Shown here: one piece after another, positions 1-10,393 of the stretch | Position numbering within the stretch: the first letter of the stretch is position 1 | Layout: every line of letters starts with the position of its first letter | Assembly: GCF_963678635.1 (NCBI RefSeq) | Contig: NC_087071.1 | Location: forward strand, 17,237,613-17,297,612 | Direction of reading: 5' to 3' | Origin: Symsagittifera roscoffensis | Taxonomy: Eukaryota; Xenacoelomorpha; Acoela; Convolutidae | Length of the DNA: 60,000 bases | The notes under the pieces: model-generated | Told to the model about the DNA's origin: nothing | Databases searched by the model: none | What the model saw: the letters and a program-made list of their open reading frames with translations, nothing else | Program-made: the position numbers and the translations under genes

Positions 1-3000
1 ATGTTGACCAGTGTCCTGTTCTGTCTCTCTACCAACCCATTGGTCTGTGGATGATAGGTCGTCGAGTGTGCTTGAGCAATGTGTGATCTCTTCATCAATT
101 CTTTTGTCAAGTCCCCCACGAAAGCCTTGCCGTTGTCCGACTGGAAAGTCATTGGACAACCATACCGCGATATCCAATGCGTTATCAGGTGATCACATGT
201 CTCCTCTGCTGAGGCTGTCTGGCACGGAACCGCTTCCGCCAACTTGGTGAAGTGATCTATTATAACTAGTATTTGGTTATAACCCGACTCCGTCATGCAG
301 ATTTTCTGATGGTCTATCTGCACCACCTCATTGAATTCCGAACTCTCGACAGACTTGAGGGGAAACTTCATCTTCCTTGGGTCTTTTACTTGAAGGCATG
401 CTAGGCAGGCATTCACCCATCTCTCGCAAGCTTTTCTCATTCCCGGCCAGTCAAACCTGTGAAGTATCCTTTGTTGTACTTTATCTATCCCCTGGTGGCC
501 CATCTGGTCGTGTGATCTGAAAAACACCTCCGTTTGGTACAATTGTGGTAGTATGATGAGGTTGTGTTTGTGTAATATTTTTTCCTCATCTCTTCTCTTG
601 CACGCTACCACCCCTTCAGCTGTGTGATAAAGTAAGTCCCTCTTTTCTTTGTAGAACTGGCTCAAGATCTTGTAGCTGTCTTCCTCAAGTTCCCCCTTCT
701 CCTTGACTCCCGAATGGATCCATTTGGAGAGGTTACTTGTCATTTTGTCATTCTTCTGGGCCCTTATTACGTCAGACAGCCTGTATCTCGCCTTAACGTG
801 CTCCTTTAGCGCCATGATCTGTCCATTCATCTCACCAGGGTTGTGGATGTCATCGCTCAGTTTCACACATATCATCCTTTTCACGATTTTCATGTCGTCT
901 TCTGGTACCAGATTCGTTCTGACGTTTGAGTTGCACGATAGTTCCCTTAGTGGTTTTCTTGAAACTGCTATTTTCTCCAGCTCTTCACCACCTCGTACCT
1001 CTTGTATTTCCAGATTGTACGTCCCTGAAGATGGATCCGTCTGTAATTCCCTGTCGTGCTGTCTTATCTTCTCTTCCGCCAGTATCATGCATAGACTGTC
1101 TTGGTCTTCGCTGCTCTCATCCGAGTCTTCATCCCATTCTTCACGCTCCCCGGACAATTTCCCTTCTCCGGTTTCGTCTTCTCCCATGAATCTGGACCAC
1201 TCCCCGGACTCTTGATCTAGTCCCAGGTGTTCAACTCCTTCTCTGAATGTTACTTTCTTATCCCTGACTTTTGTCTGCTCCAGAATTTTTTCGGGGATTT
1301 TTTCAACTAGTGATCGCACAACTTCCTTGCTATCAGTGATGCTTCCTTTTGAGACGTCAGTATTGTCCACTGTTTCTTCTCTCCGAAGTATGGTTAGTTC
1401 CGGTGCCTCCTGACCTTTCCCTTGGATCACGGGCTTGTCATCTGATAGTTTCTCAAGCAGCCTCATTAAGTCTTCATCTATTCGGACCGTTCCCTCCTCT
1501 ACCTGGATGAGATCATAACCTTTTGCCTTGAGTGTTTCCCTCACGATCTTGGACTTGAGCATTATTCCTATCGGAATCCCTCTGCTTTTCTTCAAGATGG
1601 TCTTTTCAAGAGGCTCTTTCGGCAATTCGGGATGATCTTCAATCGGTTTGCCTGATTTGTCCAGCCATCTCGTGAGTGGAAGACTGTCGTACGTTTCTTT
1701 GTCCATAAAGGAGAAGCCGTCTTTGATCTCAGGTCTATCCGCCTCTCTTTGTTCTTGCCTCTCGTAGAACTCCGTCTTCTTACTCAAGCTGTCAGCATTT
1801 TGATGTTTATCTCGTGTTCTGTGCTCAATTATCATGTTGTATCCATCCAAGCGAACTATCCACCTCCCAATATAGCTCTGGTCCATTGAGTACGTTTTCA
1901 GCCAGCTTAGTGCTCGGTTGTCGACTCGCAGCTTGAAGGGCCCACTGCCTAAGTATGCTCTGTATTTTTCGACAAAGGTGACCACCGCGAACATCTCTGC
2001 TTTTGGTGCTCCGTACTTCATTTCTGTGTCACTTAGGACCTTGCTCCCGTATGCTATTGGTCTCAAGACTGTCTTCCCATTCCATTCTTGTTCTTGATGG
2101 AGAATCCCAGAAATAGCGACTACTGACGCATCCGTGTCTAGCACGTACATCCCCTTCTCAGTCGGCATACCCAGTACTGGTGCCTCACACAGCTCTTTCT
2201 TTATTCTCTGGAATGACTCTTCTGCCGCGTTGTTCCACGTGAACTTCTTGCCCTTATGTCTCATTAATTGTTGCATCGGGTATACCTTGTCCGCATAGCC
2301 CTTGATGAATTCTCTATAATAGTTGGCGAAACCCAGGAAGCTCATCAGCTGGTGCTCCGTCTTCGGTGATTTCCAGGTTAGGACTGCTTCCACGGCGTCT
2401 GGATCAGGTCTGATACCGTGTTTATCTACCATCCTGCCCAAGTATTTAATCGAGTCCTTGAGTATCTCGCACTTTGATGGTTTACACTTCAGCCCCGATC
2501 TTTTCATGCACGCGAACACCTCGTCAAGCCTCTCGATGTGGTCTTCTAGTGTTGGCGTTGCTATTACCACGTCGTCCACGTAGCACATTACCAGGTTGCC
2601 GTACTTCTTCGTCACGCCTATTAGCGCGTGTGCCATCAACCGCTGAAACGTGGCTGTGGCATTGCAAAGTCCAAACGGCATCCGTTTCCATTGAAACAGA
2701 CCCAACTCGCAGGCAAACCCTGTCTTGTCCCTGTCCTGCTTCCTTAGTGGTACTTGCCAAAAGGCTGAGCCTAAATCAAGAGTCGTAAAAAATTTTGCAT
2801 CACCTAACTTCGAGAGGCTCTCATCAATCCTAGGTATGGGATAGGCATCCTTCACCGTGACGGAGTTCAGGTATCGAAAGTCACAACAAAACCTCAACTG
2901 GTCGCCTTTCTTTTTGGCCATCACTACTCCACACGCCCACGGTGACTTGGATGGCTCTATCATGTCATACTCTAGTAACGTCTCGATCTCTTTTCTACAC

Positions 3001-6000
3001 GCGTCCAATTTGTGTGGGGTCATGCGCCTCGCCCCCTCCCTGTGTGGTACCGCGTTTTCCTCAAGTTCTATTTCATGCTCAACGAAATTGCAACACCCGA
3101 TATCCGCCTTATGCCTCGAAAAAACATCCTCGTTCCGCTCTAGTACGTCCTTGATGGCTTCGAGCTGTTCATCTTTCAGTTTGCCCCTCAAATGTTCAAT
3201 CTCCGGCAGAACCGGTTTTTCATTTTGCGTTTCATCTAGTATGGGTCGCTCTGGAAAGTTCGAACAGCTCGAAAGACCATCATCCGTTTCTGACTTAAGT
3301 GATTTAATAAGACCTGATGAATCTTTTATTTTCTGCAATCGTCTCAAGATACAAATTTTGTCCCTGTGATTGGGACAATCAAAAACTTCATTTTGTTTTG
3401 AGTTTTCAATTGTTTCATATCGAGTTTTAACCGGTAAAGCATATCCCAGTTTCCTCCCTCTCTGTATCGTGATCGGTATATCAAGGGTATTCAACAAGAC
3501 ACTGACGCAGAGGCCGCTCTTCGTTATCGAAAATGATCTTCCTAAAACAGCAGCGCTTTGACTATTAGGATTTGGAACTATACACACTTGCTTGTTGTCA
3601 CTTAGTTCATTATAATTTTTCATCCTCAAGCTTACGATTGCCGCTTCATTAGCTTTTAACCTCACTCTCCTACTCAAGAATACCGGTGCTTTGTTCTCAT
3701 TTGCCATTATTAAATTTACCGGTTTAATTGCGTACCTCCTATCCGGGTTCCGTATCCTGAACATCGCATTATTTAGATCTATCGTTACGTCGAAATTCCT
3801 GATGAAGTCTCTGCCCAAAATGAATTGGTCAGATTCATCTAGGTTTTCTACCACGACGAAGCTCATCCACAGGTTACGTTCCCCCAAATTGAGGGCTATT
3901 ATCGGCGTCCTGCCCAGCACCCGTAGGGCCCCTTTGTTTGCAGCTGACAGCCGTATTCTCGAGTCTATCAAGTCACCTTTGTCAAAGCCCATCTTTTCCC
4001 ATGTTTCGATTGGTATGACGCTCAAGACTGCTCCCGTGTCAAGTAATCCACGCAACTGAGTCTTTTTGCCATTTATGTCTAGCACGTGCCCTGTCACGTC
4101 TGCTTCCGTCCCGATGTGCATTGCATCTTCTTCAAGCATGGCACAGTGTCCGATCGATCTTACTTTCAACTCTTCTTTCCCTACATAGATTTGTCCAATT
4201 AGGTCTTCGTCGCATGTTATCATCGTCTTGGTATAGATGTTGATTCCATCTATATTTAGCATCACCTCGTGTGGACCATAAGCTTCAGTGTACCTATTAT
4301 CAACACGTACCGACTTACTGCCCCCTCTCGTGAGTAGTGCTCTGAGCGCTCTAGAAGTCGTTTGTGGACTTATTCCACTCAAGTAGTCTGCATACACGTC
4401 AATGTGCATTATCGTCTGGTCGCTTGGCTCGCTCAAGTTTCTGGTTACTTCGTGGCCGCCCACTGTGATTATCGACATTATTCTTGCTCCGATTTTCGAT
4501 ATTCCAAAAGGTTTACCTGTCACCATTTTCACGGTGTTACAATTCCCGTTCTTTGTTGAGCCCGTTCTAGCCTCTGGTACTGAGTTCGATCCGGTTAATG
4601 CTTCGTTAAAATTCTGTCTTTCGATCTCCAACTTTAGTCGTTGCTCTATTTCTTTCGCAGCCAGATCTTGTTTCACTTTGGCAATTGCTTCCGTCGCCGC
4701 TTTCTCATAATTTATCTCTAGAGAGCTCCCGGCCGCGGACTCTAATGCACCGCTAACATGTGTTACAGCTTTCACTGTCTTCGTCGGCAATTCGGTGTTT
4801 GGTGCTCCTAAGTTTCTAGATTCAAACTCGTTTTGCCTGTTCCGTTGATTCTGCACCGCCGCTAATGCCAACTTATGTTTGGGGTGATTCTGGTCCTTGA
4901 CCGCTTCCCAGAACAAGGGAAAATCCATTCTGAAGTGCCCCTCCTGGTTACAGAAGAAGCATCTGGCGCCTATCTTGATGATTAAGCCATTATAGTACTC
5001 GTGTTCCTCCATCTGGCTGATATCCTCTTCATCCGGTGCATAACCTAGGCTCTTCATGCCTTGTTTGTACGTTGTGCAGTCAGCCACATGATGATCCGCT
5101 GATCCGCAGTTCGCGCATGATCTGCGTTTGTCCATATCATCTCTAGGTTTGTACCATGATGACCTCTGGGGTTGGCCTCCCCCTTGCGTGTTCCTGTTTT
5201 CAGAATATGAGTACTTCTTAGGTTTCATCAGCATGTATTCTCTTGATTTCTGTCTCATTTCTTCTGGGGTGGGTGCGCTGTCCTTCGACAATGTGTAGTA
5301 TGTTGCTAACATTGTCCTTAAGTCATCACTTTTCACCCCATCGATGAACTTCGAGGCAATGCTAAAGTTCCGTCTATTTGTCGACTCCTCTGGGTCACTC
5401 CTCCTTCTCAAGCTCTCGAGGTCATCTAGGAACCGATCTATTGACTCGTCGTCCCTCTGCCTTCTCTTTTCAAATCGCATCATCGCTTGGTGACCCTTCA
5501 TGCCTGACCCGAATCGATTCAGCAATATCTCGAAGATCTTGTCCGCGGTGTCGCGTTCTTCCTCCTTCTTTGCGACCACGCATTTTAATGCCGTTCCTTC
5601 CAAGTTGCTCAGTATGGCTGTACATGCTTGTCTTTCGTCACTCAAGTTATCTTGCTCTAGATGTAATCTCATCACTTCCACCCAAGTGTCAATGCATCCA
5701 TCGGAGTCGTCTTTGAATTCTTTTGGCTTCTTAAATGTCTTTCTTGATTTTCCCTCTCTCCTGTCGCTCGAGTCAGTGTTTCTCGTGGCGAAGGCCTCTA
5801 GAGTCCTGTTCATCATCTCCCAAGTGCTGGCCCATGTCATAGCATCCGATCCTGTGTTGCTGTTAGCTGTTGAATCTCCCGGACCAGTCGTTGTGTTCGA
5901 CGTTCCATTCTTCATTATTGTTTTCGCAGCTGTTGGTGCTATGCTTATCGCATCCCTGGTTATGGGCAACGGTGTCGATTGCCGTTTGTTCCTTTGTGGT

Positions 6001-7007
6001 TCTACAAAGTCAACTCTGGTGCCTTGCGTACGATCCGATGCCGGTCTTTCTTGTGTAGTAGAACCTCTCAAGATTGCATCCAACTTCGCCTGTATTGCAC
6101 ACGAACTCTCGGCCTGACTCTTGCTCATTGTGTCCATTCTCCTTTCCAGGCTTCCTAATTGGCTGTTGACATCATCATATCGGTTCTTCAACTGTTGCAT
6201 GTCTGTTTTGATGTTCTTTTCTCGTTCTTCATTGGTGGCTTCTACCTTATCTGACATTTCCTTGAGTCTCTCATCTGTTGCCTTAGCTAGGTTAAAATAA
6301 CTGTCTAGATACTCGTGCTTGTTGTATCTTAACTCCTTTTTTATCACTTCTCTATCTTCTTCACTGTGCTTAAGTCTCTTGTCAATCTGATTTAATTTCG
6401 CCAACAAGTCACCCAGCTCAATGGTAGTCTCCTCATGGTCAGCCATTGGTCTCTCTTCGGCCGTAGCCTCTGCTTTAGCTTGTTCCTCTCTTGGATTGGC
6501 TTCTGAGGTCTTCGTGCTCACTGTCCCAAATGTTCGTGCTCTTTCTGCTTTTGGTTCTTCAGTCACGTTTTCTTTCGTTTTTATTCCGAACATTATTCCC
6601 AGTTTTTCCGTAAAAGATGTCCTCTTTACTTGAGAGTCTTCTTTCACCGTTTCTTCGGTGTTGCCTATTGCATCTTCCGCGTCATCTATCGGTGAGAACT
6701 CTATGGGTTTCTGGTTCGGTTCCTCTGCATTGGGCATTGGAGTTGACTCTGTCGCCATCTTCCTTGTTTCATCCACACTTTGATCGGGTGTCTCTAGATC
6801 AATCTCGATGGTGGGTTCTACTCGCTCCCCTTCCGTGCCCTCTTTCGCCCTGTTCTCCGCTGTACTCCTTGTGCTGACCATGTTAACTGAAAAGTTCTTC
6901 TTTGTTATCTTTGGGCCCGTTGATGTTGTTCCGCGCAGCGATGAATTATATTTCGTGTTTGATCCACTTGACCTTTTTTCGAGCACCGGTACCCTACTCC
7001 GCCTCAT
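1..7007 (-). CDS. Ty3/gypsy gag-pol polyprotein, intact single frame, 3' end beyond window
   Basis: The minus strand is open from an ATG at 7007 down to base 1, at least 2,335 codons. Gag: an N-terminal charged/coiled region, a capsid-like region, then a zinc knuckle CX2CX4HX4C (about residue 631) and a second, degenerate one (about 683) whose last Cys is Phe. Pol: protease with LLDTGAVLS (Asp about 990), reverse transcriptase with YVDD (about 1476), RNase H (DAS about 1626, closing ADS about 1740), a long acidic linker, then integrase with HX4H (2166), CX2C (about 2201) and a DDE triad D2232, D2291, E2327 with the usual 35-residue last gap. I checked that ATG, knuckles, protease, RT, RNase H and integrase motifs all share one frame, so no frameshift separates gag from pol. 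The product would build particles, copy the element RNA and integrate the cDNA. The integrase C-terminus and any env lie off the window. Confidence 0.95.
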   Translation of the reverse strand, partial: MRRSRVPVLEKRSSGSNTKYNSSLRGTTSTGPKITKKNFSVNMVSTRSTAENRAKEGTEGERVEPTIEIDLETPDQSVDETRKMATESTPMPNAEEPNQKPIEFSPIDDAEDAIGNTEETVKEDSQVKRTSFTEKLGIMFGIKTKENVTEEPKAERARTFGTVSTKTSEANPREEQAKAEATAEERPMADHEETTIELGDLLAKLNQIDKRLKHSEEDREVIKKELRYNKHEYLDSYFNLAKATDERLKEMSDKVEATNEEREKNIKTDMQQLKNRYDDVNSQLGSLERRMDTMSKSQAESSCAIQAKLDAILRGSTTQERPASDRTQGTRVDFVEPQRNKRQSTPLPITRDAISIAPTAAKTIMKNGTSNTTTGPGDSTANSNTGSDAMTWASTWEMMNRTLEAFATRNTDSSDRREGKSRKTFKKPKEFKDDSDGCIDTWVEVMRLHLEQDNLSDERQACTAILSNLEGTALKCVVAKKEEERDTADKIFEILLNRFGSGMKGHQAMMRFEKRRQRDDESIDRFLDDLESLRRRSDPEESTNRRNFSIASKFIDGVKSDDLRTMLATYYTLSKDSAPTPEEMRQKSREYMLMKPKKYSYSENRNTQGGGQPQRSSWYKPRDDMDKRRSCANCGSADHHVADCTTYKQGMKSLGYAPDEEDISQMEEHEYYNGLIIKIGARCFFCNQEGHFRMDFPLFWEAVKDQNHPKHKLALAAVQNQRNRQNEFESRNLGAPNTELPTKTVKAVTHVSGALESAAGSSLEINYEKAATEAIAKVKQDLAAKEIEQRLKLEIERQNFNEALTGSNSVPEARTGSTKNGNCNTVKMVTGKPFGISKIGARIMSIITVGGHEVTRNLSEPSDQTIMHIDVYADYLSGISPQTTSRALRALLTRGGSKSVRVDNRYTEAYGPHEVMLNIDGINIYTKTMITCDEDLIGQIYVGKEELKVRSIGHCAMLEEDAMHIGTEADVTGHVLDINGKKTQLRGLLDTGAVLSVIPIETWEKMGFDKGDLIDSRIRLSAANKGALRVLGRTPIIALNLGERNLWMSFVVVENLDESDQFILGRDFIRNFDVTIDLNNAMFRIRNPDRRYAIKPVNLIMANENKAPVFLSRRVRLKANEAAIVSLRMKNYNELSDNKQVCIVPNPNSQSAAVLGRSFSITKSGLCVSVLLNTLDIPITIQRGRKLGYALPVKTRYETIENSKQNEVFDCPNHRDKICILRRLQKIKDSSGLIKSLKSETDDGLSSCSNFPERPILDETQNEKPVLPEIEHLRGKLKDEQLEAIKDVLERNEDVFSRHKADIGCCNFVEHEIELEENAVPHREGARRMTPHKLDACRKEIETLLEYDMIEPSKSPWACGVVMAKKKGDQLRFCCDFRYLNSVTVKDAYPIPRIDESLSKLGDAKFFTTLDLGSAFWQVPLRKQDRDKTGFACELGLFQWKRMPFGLCNATATFQRLMAHALIGVTKKYGNLVMCYVDDVVIATPTLEDHIERLDEVFACMKRSGLKCKPSKCEILKDSIKYLGRMVDKHGIRPDPDAVEAVLTWKSPKTEHQLMSFLGFANYYREFIKGYADKVYPMQQLMRHKGKKFTWNNAAEESFQRIKKELCEAPVLGMPTEKGMYVLDTDASVVAISGILHQEQEWNGKTVLRPIAYGSKVLSDTEMKYGAPKAEMFAVVTFVEKYRAYLGSGPFKLRVDNRALSWLKTYSMDQSYIGRWIVRLDGYNMIIEHRTRDKHQNADSLSKKTEFYERQEQREADRPEIKDGFSFMDKETYDSLPLTRWLDKSGKPIEDHPELPKEPLEKTILKKSRGIPIGIMLKSKIVRETLKAKGYDLIQVEEGTVRIDEDLMRLLEKLSDDKPVIQGKGQEAPELTILRREETVDNTDVSKGSITDSKEVVRSLVEKIPEKILEQTKVRDKKVTFREGVEHLGLDQESGEWSRFMGEDETGEGKLSGEREEWDEDSDESSEDQDSLCMILAEEKIRQHDRELQTDPSSGTYNLEIQEVRGGEELEKIAVSRKPLRELSCNSNVRTNLVPEDDMKIVKRMICVKLSDDIHNPGEMNGQIMALKEHVKARYRLSDVIRAQKNDKMTSNLSKWIHSGVKEKGELEEDSYKILSQFYKEKRDLLYHTAEGVVACKRRDEEKILHKHNLIILPQLYQTEVFFRSHDQMGHQGIDKVQQRILHRFDWPGMRKACERWVNACLACLQVKDPRKMKFPLKSVESSEFNEVVQIDHQKICMTESGYNQILVIIDHFTKLAEAVPCQTASAEETCDHLITHWISRYGCPMTFQSDNGKAFVGDLTKELMKRSHIAQAHSTTYHPQTNGLVERQNRTLVN

Positions 7008-7259
7008 TATTTCTATTTACAACTGCTTTTATTTACAATTTTATTATATACACGATTCTATTCTAAGAGTAAAAAATAATAAATAAAAAAAAATTTTTTG
7101 TGGTAACAAATTTTGTACAACGTGTTAAAAACCTTGTTCCAGTTCTCTTTCTAAAACCTTCGAAAAATTTCCCTTAATGTGGTCTTAACCGTACCTATTT
7201 CGATTGTCTTATTCTGTCTTAAAACACACTTGTTGTAATTTTACTTCAATTTTTATACC

Positions 7260-7998
7260 GTCCCAAGACTATTCGTCACTATCCCAGTACTCTCCGCTAG
7301 TGTCCTAAGACCCTTGTACCAAGGCCACTGTTCCAAGACTACTGTCCCAAGACTAGTGTCCCAAGGCTACTGTCCCAAGACTAGTGTCCCAAGGCTAGTG
7401 TCCCAAGACTACTGTCCCAAGACTAGTGTCCCAAGGGTAGTGTCCCAAGACCAGTGTCCCAAGGCTAGTGTCCCAAGACTACTGTCCCAAGACTAGTGTC
7501 CCAAGGCTAGTGTCCCAAGACTACTGTCCCAAGACTAGTGTCCCAAGGGCAGTGTCCCAAGACCAGTGTCCCAAGGCTGGTGTCCCAAGACTACTGTCCC
7601 AAGACCAGTGTCCCAAGACCTCTGTCCCAAGACCCTGTCCCAAGACCCTGTCCCAAGACCGCTGTCCCAAGACCCTGTCCCAAGACCACTGTCCCAAGAC
7701 CCCTGTCCCAAGACCCTGTCCCAAGACCCTGTCCCAAGACCACTGTCCCAAGACCCTGTCCCAAGACCCTGTCCCAAGACCCTTGTCCCAAGACCACTGT
7801 CCCAAGACCCCGTCCCAAGACCACTGTCCCAAGACCCTGTCCCAAGACCCTGTCCCAAGACTCTTGTCCCAAGACCCTTGTCCCAAGACCACCGTCCCAA
7901 GACCCTGTCCCAAGACCACTGTCCCAAGACCCTGTCCCAAGACCACTGTCCCAAGACCCCGTCCCAAGACTTCTTCGGTACTGTCCCAAGACTCGTCA
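7260..7998. repeat. 13/14-bp minisatellite in the gypsy leader
   Basis: Tandem copies of GTCCCAAGACYNCT-like units. In the left part (to about 7,600) the unit is mostly 14 bp with variants GTCCCAAGACTAGT and GTCCCAAGGCTAGT. In the right part 13-bp GTCCCAAGACCCT and 14-bp GTCCCAAGACCACT units alternate. The edges are degenerate (from about 7,260 and to about 7,998). No unit variant makes stop codons often, so most frames on both strands stay open; these are not genes. Confidence 0.95.
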
Positions 7999-8810
7999 CG
8001 GAGTGTCTTCCTCGTTGTAGGGTCTTCGTGAATCACCCTACCTTGTACCACCACTCAAGCTCTAGTAAAATTTTCCCAAAAACCCTCTCTTAAAAACCAA
8101 ATGCTGACCCCCCTCTTCTTTTTGGTTGTTTCTATTTCAATGTAGGTGCGCAGGTATCTTGTGATCACCTGTTCGTATAAAACCAAACACAAATCCTCAC
8201 TAAAATGCAACAAAAATCTAAGTAAGAAAAATAATAAAAACTGAAAAATGAGCCCACCTGAAATTCAAAGGTGACCAATGTCTACCTTTCGTCTAAAAAA
8301 ATTGTCTGGTGCCTAATTGCCACGCGTTTTCCTCCCCCCACTAGTGATCTTATGGGGTATCACAAAAGCTGTCTATATCCGGTCCCCCCTACCAAACCAA
8401 CCAGCGTACCAGTCTTAACTCGAGTTGAATTTTGGATATTCACCTATTATCACCAACGCGTGTTGTGGCTAATGTAACTAAGTCGACGATGTCGATTAAT
8501 TAGTTACTCTAGTTTCTCTCTTTTTACAATTTACAACCGCCAACCTCTAACTTAACCAGCCCCCTTTCTAACCTCCCCCCTTTTTAGCCCCCCTTCCTAA
8601 GCCTAAAATTACCTTAAGCGCCGGGTGCTAAACCTCTCAAGAGAAAACCGTAGACCTGTCTCCAGGCCTGCTCAAGTAAAAACGTTCCTCAAAACCGGGG
8701 GATGTCGCTTATCCTATTTTGCGCTTATCTCCTATAATGTAATGTGGATTTTAACGATACCCGTTCTGCCCAATTTGAGAACTCGAGAATTGCCAAATCC
8801 TTCTTGGCTG
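7999..8810. other. Probable retrotransposon leader, no gene
   Basis: No supported reading frame. Pyrimidine-rich stretches with runs of C on the plus strand are frequent (for example about 8,555-8,600). It lies between the minisatellite and the 70-bp tandem repeat and is probably untranslated leader of the gypsy element. I did not find a convincing primer-binding site here. Confidence 0.4.
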
Positions 8811-9006
8811 CTTTCCCACTCGACTGGTCACCTGTTCCAGTCCAGTCTCCTTTTGGTTCAGCTCAAGTGTCCCTGAACCACTTTCCCACTCGGCTGGTCA
8901 CCTCTTCCAGTCAAGTCTCCTATTGGTTCAGCTCAAGTGTCCCTGAACCACTTTCCCACTCAGCTGGTCACCTCTTCCAGTGAAGTCTCCTATTGGTCCA
9001 GCTAAG
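8811..9006. repeat. 70-bp tandem repeat, about 2.8 copies
   Basis: Copies start at 8,811, 8,881 and 8,951 with the phrase CTTTCCCACTCRRCTGGTCA and share TCCAGTNNAGTCTCC further in. The copies differ at only a few positions; the last breaks off near 9,006. It lies inside the presumed gypsy leader. Confidence 0.95.
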
Positions 9007-9466
9007 TTCCAAACTACCTGAAAACCCTTGACAACGCCCCACACTCGGGCACTTTACTACGGTTACTGGGTTAAATTGCTAGGTTGATCAAAACGATCGA
9101 ACTTATAAAACAGTATGGGTATACTATTTAATTAATATAAAGGTTTGATCCAACTGGTCTGGTGTCAAAGTCACTGTCTTTTTTCGTTTTATGGTTTTTG
9201 TTTTGCTTTTTGTCTTTTTGCTCGTGTTTTTGTCCCCCTAGTTGCCCCCCTTTACTCGGTTAGTTAAGCCTCGTTCGGAGAGCGTACCAGGAAGTTTTCT
9301 TGAGTTTTCTTAAAAAGCTATCACGGTACAACCGGAAGGTTTGCACGTTCCTGTCGAACCGTACCGCCGGTACTCTAGAATGGGCATTCAGCCCGAAGCT
9401 GTCTCAAGTGGGTTTGACTCCGTAGTCTTGATGTCGTAAACACCCAGGAGCGCCATAAAAACACTA
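9007..9466. other. Presumed leader next to the 5' LTR, no gene
   Basis: No reading frame of note. Read on the minus strand, the sequence just inside the LTR is TAGTGTTTTTATGGCGCTCC. A TGG that could pair with a tRNA CCA end lies about 11 bases in, further than usual for a primer-binding site, and I cannot match it to a tRNA. Confidence 0.35.
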
Positions 9467-10393
9467 TGTAACATTCGTCTACTGCAGTCACACATGAGGC
9501 TTAAGAAAAATAGGCCCTATAACCACTGGCTCAAGGGTCAGGGACACCATCTCTTGTGTTTTTCTACCTCAAGAACGGTCGGAGCCAGTTCAGTTCGTTT
9601 GTGACATGAGACTACGACCCGTTACAGCTTAAAGGCTACTACTAAAATATCCCCCCACTCTAGAATTAGAAACGTCCCCATACTTAGGTCTCTAGATACC
9701 CAAAATACATGAACGCCGTTAAAAACCGGGTTGGAACAATCCGTTAAGTTACTTTTTATTAGACAGTGGAACTTTGATCCATTTCAGGTGGATCAACCTA
9801 AAACTCGCCTTACCTCAACATAACAATTATAAAACACACTCTAGGAATTTAAATTTGTACTCACATAGTAGCACGCTCAAGAAGTGGGAAATAATCCAGT
9901 CGGTAGTTAACTCAAGAATTAAATAACGTAACTAAATGAGTCTAATGTTTTATAGTTTTGACAATAGGAACGAGTTTATACTCTAGACAATAGTTTCCTT
10001 GTGAACCATTAGGACACTCAAGCTGTCCACCTTTCCACCGAAGGTTCACTCTAGTCCAGTTCCGAATAATACTCCAGTCGTTATAATCCAATTCGAGGGA
10101 ATGCTCTCGTCTCTGTCACAGATGGGACAGCTCTACTCTCGATTATGATCGATTATGATAGTGATGGAAATTGCGAATAGCAATTTCCTACTGCTTTTTC
10201 TTACAACTTTCCCGCGTGTGTGTCTCAATTGTTCTGAAATTGTTCTGATTTCTTTTTTCTGATTTTCAGTTATCGCGAGAAAATCGTGCATGACAGGTTC
10301 CATTCGAAATTTTGAAAAATTAAATTTCACTCCAAAATCAAGTGTTTTTTGCTTCTCTCAAGGTCAAACTTCCAAATATGACCGACTGGCACA
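9467..10393 (-). repeat. Putative 5' LTR of the gypsy element (repeat copy 1)
   Basis: A 927-bp block starting TGTAAC and ending GGCACA on the plus strand, closely similar along its length to 11,976-12,864 in the same orientation. Shared landmarks include AAAAATAGGCCCTATAA near the left end, TTTTTATTAGACAGTG in the middle and GGTCAAACTTCCAAATATG near the right end. The termini fit the TG...CA rule of LTRs. The block lies upstream of gag in the element's own direction. The alternative is a 3' untranslated region shared by non-LTR copies, since a reverse-transcriptase pseudogene on the same strand abuts it. Confidence 0.55.

Larger units (their letters stand above)
1..10393 (-). mobile_element. 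Ty3/gypsy LTR retrotransposon (5' part)
   Basis: This is the extent I propose for the element: 5' LTR 9,467-10,393, a leader of about 2.5 kb (7,008-9,466), then gag-pol. The coding part is certain. The LTR assignment is inferred from a TGT...ACA-bounded repeat that has a second copy in the neighbouring gene, and from reverse-transcriptase homology of an unrelated pseudogene ending at that boundary. The 3' LTR, polypurine tract and the far target-site duplicate are outside the window, so neither the LTR identity nor the age can be tested here. The base composition is clearly richer in G+C than the surrounding DNA. Confidence 0.7.

Noticed and set aside
703-6877. Many plus-strand frames of 60-205 codons
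   Set aside because: They are shadows of the gag-pol frame on the other strand and carry no domains.
7314-8093. Several overlapping frames on both strands encoding repeats such as QDQCPK and LGTGSWD
   Set aside because: They are translations of the 13/14-bp minisatellite, whose units rarely create stops in any frame.
9420-9470. Primer-binding site TGGCGCTCCTGGG just inside the LTR
   Set aside because: It is about 11 bases from the LTR end and I could not match it to the 3' end of a known tRNA.
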